DNA of 64,000 bases from an uncultured Nioella sp. (GTDB taxonomy: Bacteria; Pseudomonadota; Alphaproteobacteria; Rhodobacterales; Rhodobacteraceae). The position numbers and the translations under genes were made by a program. The stretch lies in assembly GCA_947498125.1 (NCBI GenBank), contig CANMJH010000001.1, positions 1,426,001-1,490,000 on the forward strand. The letters are read 5' to 3'. The notes under the pieces are model-generated. The model did no database searches. It was not told the DNA's origin and worked only from the letters and a program-made list of their open reading frames with translations. This document shows, in pieces, positions 27,724-36,902 of this stretch. Position 1 is the first letter of the stretch, and the number at the start of each line of letters is the position of its first letter.

Positions 27724-28428
27724 GTGATCGAGCGAGCCAAGACCAAACTTGTGATTTTTGACTGCGACGGTGTGCTGGCCGATAGCGAAGTCATTTCCGC
27801 ACGTGTACTGATTCAAAAATTGACCGTGTATGGGCTTGAGCTGACCGAAGATTATGTGTTCCGCAATTACGTTGGGCAAAGTTTTCCCAAAGTCGCGGAA
27901 AAAATTCGAGCGACACATAAGCTAGATCTTGCAGATGATTTCGAAGCTTCTTATCGGGAAAATTTGCTGCGCCGCTTTGGCCAAGAGCTTTCGAGGACTG
28001 CAGGTGTTGCAGATGTCTTGAGGCAGCTCGCCATTCCAGCCTGCGTCGCCACCAGTTCAAGCCCGCCCCGCGTCGCACGCACACTTGATCTTCTTAAACT
28101 CAATTCCTTCTTTGAAAACAGCGTCTTCACAGCTTCTGAAGTCGAAAACGGCAAACCTGCCCCAGATTTATTTTTACATGTGGCCAAAACAAAGGGCATC
28201 GCTGCGGAAAATTGCCTTGTGATTGAGGATTCCATGGCTGGTATTCTGGCGGCCCAGGCGGCTGGAATGCCGGTCTGGCGTTACGTCGGCGCATCGCACA
28301 TGCGCGGGTTCACTCATAGGGAAATTGGTACTCCGCTTGGGATACCAGTCTTTGACAAATGGGATGAATTCTATCAAATGGCGCCACAGTTGATGCGAGA
28401 AAGGGCGCAAAATGGCCAGGCCAGCTGA
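27724..28428 (+). CDS. HAD-superfamily phosphatase
   Basis: A 234-residue HAD hydrolase of the phosphoglycolate phosphatase/beta-phosphoglucomutase type. Motif I is FDCDGVLADSE with the nucleophile Asp, the small helical cap follows, motif II is ACVATSSSPPR, motif III is the Lys in VENGKPAPDLFLHVA, and motif IV is LVIEDSMAGILAAQAAGMPV. GTG at 27724 is the only start before motif I. It overlaps the SorC regulator by 17 bases, so both lie on one message. HAD-SorC pairs often accompany sugar or polyol use; no transporter is adjacent, so the substrate is unknown. Confidence 0.88.
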   Translation: MIERAKTKLVIFDCDGVLADSEVISARVLIQKLTVYGLELTEDYVFRNYVGQSFPKVAEKIRATHKLDLADDFEASYRENLLRRFGQELSRTAGVADVLRQLAIPACVATSSSPPRVARTLDLLKLNSFFENSVFTASEVENGKPAPDLFLHVAKTKGIAAENCLVIEDSMAGILAAQAAGMPVWRYVGASHMRGFTHREIGTPLGIPVFDKWDEFYQMAPQLMRERAQNGQAS

Positions 28429-29365
28429 TGACAATTCACGTCTTGATGACGCAGCACGAGCAGGCTGGCTCTATTATGTTGCGGGCAACACCCAAGACGA
28501 AATTGCGCGAAAACTGGGCGTGTCACGCCAATCTGCGCAGCGGCTTGTCTCACTGGCAGTCTCTGAAAAGCTGATTAAATTTCGGCTGGACCACCCCATT
28601 TCCAGCTGTATGTACCTTGCCAATCTTCTGACCCAAAAATACGGGCTTAAACTGTGCGAAGTTGTGCCCGCCGACCCGACCGCCCCAGATCTCTTGGCCG
28701 GTGTCGCCACAGCAGCAGCTGAAGTGGTTGAAAGGGTCTTGAAGACCCGAGACCCAAAAGTCATTGCGCTAGGAACCGGCCGGGCGCTACGCGCGACGGT
28801 TGCAGAAGTCCCTCGTATGCGCTGCCCGCAACACCGGTTGGTGTCGCGACTGGGCAACATGATGTCAGATGGCTCGGCCACGCCCTATAATGCCACCATT
28901 GCCTTGGCCGAACGCGTGGGCGCGAAGCATTATCCCTTTCCACTTCCGGTTGTTGCAAAAGATGCCGAAGAGCTGATGATCCTGCAAAATCAGGAGTCTG
29001 TTCGTAGCACTTTGAACCTTTGTGAAAACGCCGATTTGACCGTGGTGGGCGTGGGCCAAATGGACCCAAGCGCGCCCCTGGCCGTCGACGGATTTATGTC
29101 CGAAGACGAACGCAATGAATTGGCTCGCGCGGGCGCCGTGGGCGAGATTACCAGCTGGGTTTACGACGCAAATGGCCGTTTGATCGAAAGCGCATATAGT
29201 CGCCGGGTGAACTCGGCCCCATTGAAAAAACCCAAAGACAACATGGTGATGGCTGTGGCGTCCGGACTTCCTAAAGTTCCCGCAATTCGGGCCGCGCTGA
29301 AAGGTGGTTTGATCAACGGTTTGATCACGACCGAAACAACGGCCGAGAGCCTTTTAATCGGATAG
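28412..29365 (+). CDS. SorC-family sugar-binding transcriptional regulator
   Basis: A 317-residue regulator with an N-terminal helix-turn-helix (WLYYVAGNTQDEIARKLGVS, RQSAQRLVSLAVSEKLIKF) and a large sugar-binding domain of the SorC/DeoR fold (VIALGTGRALRATVAEVPRM, GVGQMDPSAPLAVDGFMSED, IRAALKGGLINGLITTETTA). Such proteins respond to phosphorylated sugars, fitting the HAD phosphatase encoded just upstream. AAGGG precedes the ATG. A 206-bp gap follows before a convergent SDR gene; no clear T-tracted terminator is seen there. Confidence 0.9.
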   Translation: MARPADDNSRLDDAARAGWLYYVAGNTQDEIARKLGVSRQSAQRLVSLAVSEKLIKFRLDHPISSCMYLANLLTQKYGLKLCEVVPADPTAPDLLAGVATAAAEVVERVLKTRDPKVIALGTGRALRATVAEVPRMRCPQHRLVSRLGNMMSDGSATPYNATIALAERVGAKHYPFPLPVVAKDAEELMILQNQESVRSTLNLCENADLTVVGVGQMDPSAPLAVDGFMSEDERNELARAGAVGEITSWVYDANGRLIESAYSRRVNSAPLKKPKDNMVMAVASGLPKVPAIRAALKGGLINGLITTETTAESLLIG

Positions 29366-29571
29366 ACCATTAAAATTGTTAGTAAATACACGTCTGAAAA
29401 ATCACGGTATTTTCTGAAAAGTCGTTGACGAACATAGTCGCGCGTTCAGACAATTGCAGGCCGGCGACGCAACACATCCGGCCCCGCAGGCTTTCGCATC
29501 TAGGTTAAGACAACGGGTTAATTCCGATGCTTCGCGTTACCTGACACACGCAATTAGCTGCGTATTGGGGC

Positions 29572-30324
29572 CTAACAGGTATAGTTTAGCCCCAAGCGCC
29601 CTCCATCCGCAAAGATGGTCTCGCCTGTGATATAACTGGCCTTTTCGGATGATAGAAAGGCGACGATTTCCGCGATCTCTTCTGGCTGACCTACCCGGCC
29701 CATCGGCGTGCGCGACATAGCCCGTGCAAGGGCCGCTGGATTGGCGTTCACGCCAGCAAGCATATCTGTGTCAATTGACCCGGGCCCGACCGCATTTACG
29801 CGAATTCCATGCGGGGCCAAGGCCAAAGCCGTCGCTTTGGTAAGTTGCTGAACTCCACCCTTTGACGCGCAATAGGCGGGGATCTCTGGGATCGCAACAA
29901 CAGCATTAATTGACGACATGTTGACGATTGACCCTTTGATACCCTCTTTAACCATCGCCTGTGCAGCCCGTTGAGAGGCTACAAATACGCCGGTCAAATT
30001 CACATCCAAAACGCGTTGGAAATCCTCGAAGGCGTAGCTGAGGAAATCACCCGCCTCAGCGATCCCTGCATTGTTCACCAACGCGCTGACTGGTCCCATT
30101 TCGGCTTCGACCCGGTCAAAGACAGAGTTGATGTCAGAGGCCGCACCAACATCGCAATAAAGCCCGACAGCGCCCTGCCCGATCTCTGAGGCTGCACTTT
30201 TGACAGCATCTTTATCGATGTCGGCCAAAACCGGACGAAACCCATCTGCGGCCAGCGCCTTGGCCGACGCCAACCCAATTCCACGTGCCCCGCCCGTGAT
30301 TAGAGCTATTTTTGGATCGGACAT
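29572..30324 (-). CDS. Short-chain dehydrogenase/reductase
   Basis: A 250-residue SDR. The nucleotide-binding motif is TGGARGIGLAS near residue 10, NNAG is in ALVNNAGIAEAG, and the catalytic Tyr and Lys are in AYCASKGGVQQL. The C-terminus has VGPGSIDTDM and ITGETIFADGGRLG, typical of FabG-like oxidoreductases of unknown substrate. ATG 30324 has GAGGT upstream; a 50-codon longer frame is rejected because it runs through the dyad at 30379-30403. Divergent from the PaaA/PaaC-like gene. Confidence 0.88.
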   Translation of the reverse strand: MSDPKIALITGGARGIGLASAKALAADGFRPVLADIDKDAVKSAASEIGQGAVGLYCDVGAASDINSVFDRVEAEMGPVSALVNNAGIAEAGDFLSYAFEDFQRVLDVNLTGVFVASQRAAQAMVKEGIKGSIVNMSSINAVVAIPEIPAYCASKGGVQQLTKATALALAPHGIRVNAVGPGSIDTDMLAGVNANPAALARAMSRTPMGRVGQPEEIAEIVAFLSSEKASYITGETIFADGGRLGLNYTC

Positions 30325-30378
30325 GGCCCACCTCATCATTCGAAAATTGTTCCGGGCAATTTGAGCGATTGACCCAAG

Positions 30379-30403
30379 AATGGCCAATGGAAAATTGGCC
30401 ATT
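30379..30403. promoter_or_regulatory. Perfect 10-bp inverted repeat in divergent promoter
   Basis: AATGGCCAAT-GGAAA-ATTGGCCATT is a perfect dyad 55 nt before the SDR start and 170 nt from the divergent oxygenase-like gene. Its length and position suggest a repressor operator or a 5' leader hairpin of the SDR message. Confidence 0.6.
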
Positions 30404-30572
30404 AACTCCCGAAGATCGGGATTTAGTATTCGTTTTAGATAAATCACGGGCGTTTTAAGGCTGGCGTAGTCCAATTCCCCTTTGGCCCTTTACGCGCCCC
30501 TAACCACCTGAGTTTATTTTCTTCCTCACACCCGGATACGGCACGTCGCACCGGTTTGATTGGGAGAGGTCC

Positions 30573-31337
30573 TTGGCCAGTGATGCAAATCTTTTAAAAC
30601 ACCTTGAAGGCGGCGGCGTCTTGACCTCGCCGGATAATATGCCCGCCCGTTACCGCGCAGAATTGATGCGGATGCTGGTTAGTTTCGTCGACAGCGAATT
30701 AGCAGCGGCGGCAGGGTTTGCCGAGATAATTAATGAAGGGCCCGGCATCAAAGAACGCATTGCTGCGGCGCGGATCGTTATGGAAAAAACGGTCCATGCT
30801 GATCGCGTGCTGGCGCTGATGTCAGACTTCGAAGTCAGCTTTAAGCGCTACGCGACCTATCAAAAGTGGTCTGACCGGTTAGACAGAAGCGCGCCGGTTG
30901 GCGCTGTTCGCGTTCAAAATGACATGCGGCTTGCCGTGTTCAATTATCCCGTGGACGGCTGGACAGATGCCGTAACGATGAATTTGCTTCTTGGTGTCGC
31001 CGTTGGCGTACAACTGGCGGAATACGCGACAATTTCTTACCAGCCATTTGCCTTGGCAATCCGCGAAATTGGCCCGCGAGAGGCGCATCACGCACATCTT
31101 GCAGTGGAAGGCGTCCAAAAGCTTCTGAATGAAGGCAACGAAGAGGACGTGGCGCGCAGCATCGCGTATTGGTCGCCGCGTGTGCGATCTAGCTTTGGCG
31201 CGGATGATTCCGGCCGGTTTGATATGCTGAAATCATTTGGTCTGCGCACCCTCAGCAATGCCGAGTTGCGCGCGCGTTACTTGGCCGAAACCGAGACTGT
31301 CCTAGACAATCTCGGATTAAAGGCTCCGGCCGGATAG
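30573..31337 (+). CDS. Phenylacetic acid catabolism-type (PaaA/PaaC-like) protein
   Basis: A 254-residue, mainly helical protein of the ferritin-like PaaA/PaaC family, components of phenylacetyl-CoA epoxidase. Visible features are MPARYRAELMRMLVSFVDSE, ARIVMEKTVHADRVLALMSD and the late GPREAHHAHLAVEGVQKLLN, with Glu and His residues spaced as in di-iron helices. No other paa genes are nearby, so it may be a stand-alone oxygenase/hydroxylase or an inactive relative. The start is TTG 30573, which follows GGGAGAGG. It ends five bases from the convergent intradiol dioxygenase, hinting at a shared aromatic theme. Confidence 0.65.
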   Translation: MASDANLLKHLEGGGVLTSPDNMPARYRAELMRMLVSFVDSELAAAAGFAEIINEGPGIKERIAAARIVMEKTVHADRVLALMSDFEVSFKRYATYQKWSDRLDRSAPVGAVRVQNDMRLAVFNYPVDGWTDAVTMNLLLGVAVGVQLAEYATISYQPFALAIREIGPREAHHAHLAVEGVQKLLNEGNEEDVARSIAYWSPRVRSSFGADDSGRFDMLKSFGLRTLSNAELRARYLAETETVLDNLGLKAPAG

Positions 31338-31342
31338 AGCCG

Positions 31343-32212
31343 TTAGGCTTTATGCAGAATAAAGTCGAAATCAACGTGGCTGAAATCATCAGCCAGTTTG
31401 TCTTTCGCGACAATATCATCGGCCAGATCTGCTTTGTTGTGACCCTTTTCATAGACCATCACCAGATCTTCCCGCACGCCAAAGACGGCGTCCGTATCTA
31501 AATAGGGATCGTCACTTGGGAAAACTTCAGTCACCAAACTGCGCAATCCGTCGGCTGTGACAATGAAGTGCAGATGCGATGGACGCCACGCATCGCGGCC
31601 CGTTCCGTCGAGCATCTCGCCGACGGGGCCGTCTGTTGGCACCATATAGGGCGCGGGGCGGACCGTAGTCAGGGCGTAACGGCCGTTCGCTCCGGTCTTC
31701 ATTGATGCACGCAGATTATATTCACCCTGCGCCTCATCCTGGTTGGAATAAAGCCCGTTATCGGCAGTTTGCCAGATTTCGATCACGGCGCCCTCAACGG
31801 GGTTGCCGTCGGTATCGAGCACCCTGCCCTCGACCACAACTTGTTCGCCCTCATTATCGCCGATCATGTCGCCGCCCACGGGGATCTCTGGCGCGCCAAG
31901 GATGTGGAATGGGCCCAGAACAGACGAAGAGGTGCACCCTTCAGGCGAATTGATCATATCAACCAAAGAACTGACGCCAAGCACATCCGAGATCAGAACA
32001 AACTCATTGCGTTCATGATCCGTGATTTCGCCACTGGCCGTCAGAACCTCCAATCCTTTGCGCCATTCCTCATGGGTCAGCCCAACGTCTTTGATGAAGC
32101 CATGCAAATGGTTAACCAAAGACGTGAGGATCTCACGTAGACGCGGATCTGTATCTGCCCCCGCATAGCTCAGGAAGGTTTCAGTCAGATTTTCGGGTGT
32201 CACATTGCGCAT
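31343..32212 (-). CDS. Intradiol ring-cleavage dioxygenase (hydroxyquinol/catechol type)
   Basis: A 289-residue non-haem Fe(III) dioxygenase. The N-terminal helical dimer domain includes EFVLISDVLGVSSLVDMIN and SSSVLGPFHILGAPE. The iron ligands are expected as Tyr in DNGLYSNQ, Tyr in RPAPYMVP, and two His in RPSHLHFIV. The N-terminal domain most resembles hydroxyquinol 1,2-dioxygenases, which open 1,2,4-trihydroxybenzene to maleylacetate; catechol specificity is an alternative. It begins 15 nt after the TRAP dctM stop and is probably the last gene of the FAA-nitroreductase-TRAP unit. Confidence 0.88.
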   Translation of the reverse strand: MRNVTPENLTETFLSYAGADTDPRLREILTSLVNHLHGFIKDVGLTHEEWRKGLEVLTASGEITDHERNEFVLISDVLGVSSLVDMINSPEGCTSSSVLGPFHILGAPEIPVGGDMIGDNEGEQVVVEGRVLDTDGNPVEGAVIEIWQTADNGLYSNQDEAQGEYNLRASMKTGANGRYALTTVRPAPYMVPTDGPVGEMLDGTGRDAWRPSHLHFIVTADGLRSLVTEVFPSDDPYLDTDAVFGVREDLVMVYEKGHNKADLADDIVAKDKLADDFSHVDFDFILHKA

Positions 32213-32227
32213 GGCAGCTTCGCCTTT

Positions 32228-33541
32228 TTATGGGATGAGCGCGGTCGACAAGACCGGGAAGTTAATCAGGATGATCAGGACGCCAAGCATCACAACCGCG
32301 AATGGCAGCGCGCCCATGAACACGTCCTTAAGAGTGATACGGGGATCATTGATCGTCGCTTTGATCACGAAACACGAGATCCCAAGCGGCGGGGTCAAAA
32401 GACCGATTTCAGCGCCGATCACGACGATGATGCCGAACCAGATCAGGCTTAGGCCCATCGGCTCAACAATTGGCAGGAACAGTGGCACAACGATCAAGAT
32501 GATCGAGGCCGTATCCAGAAGCGTCCCCAGAAAGAGCATCAGGATAACGATCAGGAACATGATCTCGGCGAAACCGAATTGATAAGTTTCAAGGAAATTG
32601 GCCAGCTCATTTGGAACGCCAGCAATCCCAAGCATCCGGCTATAGATCGACGCCGCCGTAATCAGGAACAAGATGGACGCCGTGATGTGGCCCGTTTCAA
32701 GTAGGGCCGTCCAGAAGCCATGAAGGGTCATCTTTTTGCGCACGAACGCCACGATCAGACCAATGGCTGCACCTGCTGCGCCCGCCTCAACCGGGGTCAG
32801 CCAGCCGGTATAGATACCGCCCAAAACCGTGACAACAATGATGATCAATGGCGTGGTCAGTTTGATGATTTCGCCGAAGCTAAGAACGCTTTGCTGGTCC
32901 ACTTGACCGGCTTCCCGTCCCAGAAAATCCGGGGTCAGGCGGGCCATGACCATGATTGCAAGAATATAGGCAACGGCCAGCATGATGCCGGGAATGATCC
33001 CTGCAAGGAACATGTGACCAACGGATTGTTCTGCCACGATGGAATAGATGATCAGCATCGCGCTTGGCGGGATAATCATGCCCAGAACGGATGATCCCGC
33101 CACAACGCCAACGGCAAACCGCGGCTTGTAGTTCAGGTCTAACATCTCTGGCACGGCAACCTTCGTGAACACCGAAGCAGAGGCGATCGAGCTGCCTGTC
33201 ACGGCTGCAAAAACGGCGTTGGCCCCCACTGTGGCCATGCCGACCCCGCCCATGATTTTGCGGAACATCGAGTTCATGACCTTGTAGACGTCCTGCCCGA
33301 GCCCCGCTCGGGAGACCACAAGTCCCATGAAAGTAAAGAGCGGCACAGTCGCAAAGGAATATTCCCGAACGCTATCGCCCACTGCGATTTTCAAAAGGTT
33401 GATCGGCAGTTGAATATTGTCGCGCATGATCCAGATGGCCATGAAGGACACAACGCCAAGCGCAATTGGGATATAGACGCCCATATAGATCAGTACGACG
33501 ATAGCGACGACTGATCCCAATCCGAGTTCAAAGGGTGTCAT
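32228..33541 (-). CDS. dctM: TRAP transporter large permease, DctM
   Basis: A 437-residue protein with about 12 membrane spans, the channel subunit of a tripartite ATP-independent periplasmic transporter. Family marks are FMGLVVSRAGLGQDVYKVM, MATVGANAVFAAVTGSSIAS, GSSVLGMIIPPSAMLIIYSI and the C-terminal EIGLLTPPLGISCFVIKATI. Its start overlaps the dctQ stop by four bases. Substrates of TRAP systems are organic acids; neighbours suggest an aromatic acid or a short dicarboxylate, but this is inference. Confidence 0.94.
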   Translation of the reverse strand: MTPFELGLGSVVAIVVLIYMGVYIPIALGVVSFMAIWIMRDNIQLPINLLKIAVGDSVREYSFATVPLFTFMGLVVSRAGLGQDVYKVMNSMFRKIMGGVGMATVGANAVFAAVTGSSIASASVFTKVAVPEMLDLNYKPRFAVGVVAGSSVLGMIIPPSAMLIIYSIVAEQSVGHMFLAGIIPGIMLAVAYILAIMVMARLTPDFLGREAGQVDQQSVLSFGEIIKLTTPLIIIVVTVLGGIYTGWLTPVEAGAAGAAIGLIVAFVRKKMTLHGFWTALLETGHITASILFLITAASIYSRMLGIAGVPNELANFLETYQFGFAEIMFLIVILMLFLGTLLDTASIILIVVPLFLPIVEPMGLSLIWFGIIVVIGAEIGLLTPPLGISCFVIKATINDPRITLKDVFMGALPFAVVMLGVLIILINFPVLSTALIP

Positions 33542-34122
33542 GCACCAGACCTTTCGAGATGGAGGTGTTCAGGGCGCCGTTTGCCTGCGATGGCTTTCGC
33601 GGCAAAAACGAGGGCCGAAAGTGCGGCAGAGAAGCAAATGACCAGATTGAGCGGCCAATAGGGCGCCGTGAAAATGCCCGGCGTGCCAAAGAAATTCTGG
33701 TGTTCCCAGCTGCGCAGAAACTCAGGGATCATCGCGTAGAGGATGACCAGCATGAAAACCGCCGACATTCCGTCGATCAAACGTGCGATCACCCGTGCAA
33801 TGCCCGGTTTCTTGCCCGCGATTACCGCCAAAAACCCGTCAGAGCGGGTCAGCCTGTTGGTGCGGACAACATCGGGCAATTGAAGGAAAACGATAAAGGT
33901 CATGCTGAACTGCACCATTTCATACGTCCCCTGAAAGGGCGCGTTGAACAGGTTTCGCGACACGACGTCGGAATTTACCAGCACGACAAGCGCAAGAACA
34001 GTCAATGTTCCAAGCGCATTTGAAACTTTTGCCAATTGAGACAATGGCCGCGCGGCGATATTCGCCGCGCGAGCCAGACCGTTCACCGGTTCCGTCTCAG
34101 AAAAAGGATCCCGGTCTGCCAT
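33538..34122 (-). CDS. dctQ: TRAP transporter small permease, DctQ
   Basis: A 194-residue membrane protein with four predicted spans, the small TRAP subunit. Recognisable are LTVLALVVLVNSDVVSRNLF, GTYEMVQFSMTFIVFLQLPD and MIPEFLRSWEHQNFFGTPG, the last resembling the conserved spacing of DctQ proteins. It lies between dctP (three-base gap) and dctM (four-base overlap), the standard DctPQM order. Confidence 0.9.
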   Translation of the reverse strand: MADRDPFSETEPVNGLARAANIAARPLSQLAKVSNALGTLTVLALVVLVNSDVVSRNLFNAPFQGTYEMVQFSMTFIVFLQLPDVVRTNRLTRSDGFLAVIAGKKPGIARVIARLIDGMSAVFMLVILYAMIPEFLRSWEHQNFFGTPGIFTAPYWPLNLVICFSAALSALVFAAKAIAGKRRPEHLHLERSGA

Positions 34123-34125
34123 AGT

Positions 34126-35211
34126 TTATGCTTCCGCCCAATTGCGGGCCGGTGTCTCACCGCCAGCGATCAGTTTGCCGATATAGGCTTCCAGCATTGC
34201 AGTGCCGTTCTTACCAGCTGCATCCAGCTCGGCTGCCCATTCCTGAGCGATATTTGGCATTGCGTTGGCCCAAGCTGAACGCGCTTCTGGATCGAGATCC
34301 ACAATCGTACCGCCAGCGGCGACGTAAGCTTCTTCACTTGCGGCAGCGCGTTCCATGGCAACTTCTGCCAGACGATCACGATAGAGGATACCAACCTCAC
34401 GCAGAACGCCCTGCACGGCCGGATCCAAAGTGGCCCAGAAATCAGCGTTCACTGTCAGGGTTTTGGAGTTAACCGCACCCAAGTCAGCGCGCAGCATGTA
34501 AGGCGCAACTTCAGCAATCGCGAAGGTATTGGCCGCTTCTGGCCACAGCATCGCAGCATCCACAACGCCAGTTTGCAGCATGTTATAGAAGTCGGTCAGA
34601 CCGCCGCGAACACCCGCAGCGCCATCAAGGCCTTCAAGGTAGCGCAGGTTATAGCCAGCACCAGCTACACGCAGGTTGGCCATATCATCCAAACCGTTGA
34701 TCGGGTTTGTACCAAACATTTGATAGCTGTTCAGAACAACGCCAGTCGCCAGGTAAACTTGGTTCTCAGCGACGAATTCGTCATTCATATCAGGGAATTC
34801 GGTCGCAAGCTCATCCACTGAACGGGCTACAAGGCGCGCATCCGCTGAGATAAAGGGCGTCACAGCCGATATCGCTTGGCTGGGCAGCAGTGACGAGTGG
34901 AAAATCGTGGTCACAACGCCGATATCGCCAAGGCCAAGACGCATGCCTTCCAGAACACCACGTGGGCGAACAATCGAGCCACCGTAGGATTCCTGGAAAT
35001 CCATTTCTTCCAAGCCCATTTCGACCAAGCGACGGTTCACCTCAGGCAAGTAGAAATTCGACAGTTCCTGTACCCACATTGACCGATCTGGATAGCCGTC
35101 GATCACGGTGACCCGCTGGCCTTGCGCCATTGCGGGCATGCCCATCATGGCGGCGCCAGCCGCGGCTGCACCGGTGCCAAGTAGGCTGCGGCGATTCATT
35201 TTGAAGTCCAT
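34126..35211 (-). CDS. dctP: TRAP transporter substrate-binding protein, DctP family
   Basis: A 361-residue periplasmic protein with a twin-arginine-like signal (MNRRSLLGTGAAAAGAAMM then a cleavage region PAMAQG). The DctP fold shows GVLEGMRLGLGDIGVVTTIF, LDDMANLRVAGAGYNLRYLE, and the late MLQTGVVDAAMLWPEAANTF substrate loop. The Arg in LRVAG is the usual carboxylate anchor. ATG 35211 follows GGGAGGAGACGACT. It has its own 87-bp gap upstream after the nitroreductase gene, so it may also use a local promoter. Substrate unknown. Confidence 0.9.
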   Translation of the reverse strand: MDFKMNRRSLLGTGAAAAGAAMMGMPAMAQGQRVTVIDGYPDRSMWVQELSNFYLPEVNRRLVEMGLEEMDFQESYGGSIVRPRGVLEGMRLGLGDIGVVTTIFHSSLLPSQAISAVTPFISADARLVARSVDELATEFPDMNDEFVAENQVYLATGVVLNSYQMFGTNPINGLDDMANLRVAGAGYNLRYLEGLDGAAGVRGGLTDFYNMLQTGVVDAAMLWPEAANTFAIAEVAPYMLRADLGAVNSKTLTVNADFWATLDPAVQGVLREVGILYRDRLAEVAMERAAASEEAYVAAGGTIVDLDPEARSAWANAMPNIAQEWAAELDAAGKNGTAMLEAYIGKLIAGGETPARNWAEA

Positions 35212-35298
35212 AGTCGTCTCCTCCCAACATTTGCTTCATCGCAAGTGACGCGCGTTGCGCCATTCTATGTACCCGCCTCCTCGCGGGGTCTTCTTTTA

Positions 35299-35958
35299 TC
35301 AAAGAATGCTGCACGCCTCCTCAAACGGCAGCCGTGGCAATTTTCCGAACAAGGCCGTTTCATCGGCATATCCAATATTCAGTAAGAAATTGGACCGCAT
35401 CGACGTTCCTGCAAAGAATTCCTCATCTACCACAGAATTATTGAACCCCGAGATAGGCCCGCAGTCCAGTCCCATCGCGCGGGCGGCAATCATCATATAA
35501 GCGCCCTGCAACGTCGCATTGCGCGCTGCTGTTTGTGAAATATGGTCGGTCTTGCCGCGAAAATGGGGTTTGCGGTCGTCATGTGGGAACAAGAAGTCGA
35601 GCTTCTCCCAAAACTCCAGATCATCGGCAATGATCACTGTGACGGGGGCGCCCAGCACTTTGTCGATGTTTTTATCCTTCAGGGCCGGAACCAAACGTCG
35701 TTTGGCCTCGGGCGAATGGACAAAAATGAAACGCGCCGGAGAGCAGTTCATACTGGTCGCACCCTGACGGGTGATATCGTAAAGCTCTCGCAGCTGCGCT
35801 TCTGTCACCGGGCGATCCTGCCACGCATAATGCGACCGTGCCTTGGTGAGGATCAGGCCCATCTCGTCGTCGGACAGGCGGGAAACGCGCGTGCGCAGCT
35901 CCTTGATTTCCTCTTGGGCAACTTGGCGTGGATCAACAGTCATCTGGGTGTCATCCAT
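35299..35958 (-). CDS. Nitroreductase-family flavoprotein, RutE/HadB-like
   Basis: A 219-residue FMN protein. The segment ARSHYAWQDRPVTEAQLREL, TRQGATSMNCSPARFIFVHS and the later GAYMMIAARAMGLDCGPISG match the RutE branch of nitroreductases. RutE reduces malonic semialdehyde to 3-hydroxypropionate in uracil breakdown. No other rut genes are here; adjacent FAA hydrolase and nearby malonate genes suggest another aldehyde or quinone substrate. It starts one base after the FAA hydrolase stop. The start at 35958 is preferred; a longer frame would run into that gene. Confidence 0.82.
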   Translation of the reverse strand: MDDTQMTVDPRQVAQEEIKELRTRVSRLSDDEMGLILTKARSHYAWQDRPVTEAQLRELYDITRQGATSMNCSPARFIFVHSPEAKRRLVPALKDKNIDKVLGAPVTVIIADDLEFWEKLDFLFPHDDRKPHFRGKTDHISQTAARNATLQGAYMMIAARAMGLDCGPISGFNNSVVDEEFFAGTSMRSNFLLNIGYADETALFGKLPRLPFEEACSIL

Positions 35959-35959
35959 C

Positions 35960-36847
35960 TTATTCTGCAGCGGCCTGCAGGGCAGCATCTTCCGAGACCA
36001 GCGGGCTTTGGCAAATGCCGATGCCTTCAATCTCGACCTCAACCGTATCGCCGGGCTTCATCCAAAGCTGCGGACGGCGTGCATGGCCCACACCGGGAGG
36101 CGTGCCAAATGCAATCAGGTCGCCGGCTTCCAGCGTCATAATCTCCGACAAGATTGCGACCGTCTTTTCGACCGGAAAGATCATGTCAGAGGTGTTGCTG
36201 TTCTGAACGGTTTCGCCATTCAGGCGCGTCATGATTTTCAGATCGCGCGCGCCGGTGGGCACCTCATCTTGCGTGACCACGACAGGGCCAATCGCGCCGG
36301 TTTGGTCAAAGTTCTTACCAGCAGTCCACTGATGCGTCTTGCGCTGGTATTCGCGCACGGACCCATCGTTGAAAGCTGTATAGCCAAAGACGTGGTCAAG
36401 TGCATTATCTTCTGAGATATGCCGACCGCCTTTGCCAATCACGACCATCAATTCCGCTTCGTAATCGAACGTAATCGACGCATTCGGAATAACCATTGGT
36501 GCATTCGCGGCCATGACCGAGCTGTTCACGCGGAGGAACATCGCCGGATAGTCAGGAATATCATAGCCGCCCTCTTTGGCGTGCTCGGCATAGTTCAGAC
36601 CAAGACAGATAATCTTGCCCGGTTTTGCCAAAGGCATTGCAAGAGTAAGATCCGCGTAAGGCACCTGCTTGCCTTTGCCGACAAGCGCGCGCAGCGCAGC
36701 TGGATCAGCATTCCATGCCTCAATAACACCTGCCAAATCGGATCCAAGATCGGGATTGGCCGAGGTCAGATCAACTGCCGTATCCCCTTGAACGGCAAAT
36801 ACATGGGGCTCAGACATCCCCGGGATTGTTCCCACAGCAAATTTCAT
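35960..36847 (-). CDS. Fumarylacetoacetate hydrolase-family protein
   Basis: A 295-residue FAH-fold enzyme. The metal-binding core is FDYEAELMVVIGKGGRHISE (Glu pair) with Asp in FNDGSVREYQRKT, and the C-terminal GDLIAFGTPPGVGHARRPQL is characteristic. Members cleave or decarboxylate ring-opened diketo acids (fumarylpyruvate hydrolase, 2-hydroxyhepta-2,4-diene-dioate isomerase and others). It is the first gene of a minus-strand unit that includes a TRAP importer and an intradiol dioxygenase, consistent with an aromatic or keto-acid pathway. AAGGAG precedes the ATG. Confidence 0.88.
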   Translation of the reverse strand: MKFAVGTIPGMSEPHVFAVQGDTAVDLTSANPDLGSDLAGVIEAWNADPAALRALVGKGKQVPYADLTLAMPLAKPGKIICLGLNYAEHAKEGGYDIPDYPAMFLRVNSSVMAANAPMVIPNASITFDYEAELMVVIGKGGRHISEDNALDHVFGYTAFNDGSVREYQRKTHQWTAGKNFDQTGAIGPVVVTQDEVPTGARDLKIMTRLNGETVQNSNTSDMIFPVEKTVAILSEIMTLEAGDLIAFGTPPGVGHARRPQLWMKPGDTVEVEIEGIGICQSPLVSEDAALQAAAE

Positions 36848-36902
36848 GACGACTCCTTCGTTTGATCCAGAGAAACCACAGATAAAAACGAGTTGTCAAC
36901 AT

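Noticed and set aside
32228-35211. TRAP system as the malonate transporter MatPQM
   Set aside because: It is divergent from matAB and co-linear with aromatic-type genes; specificity cannot be decided, so the mat names were not given.
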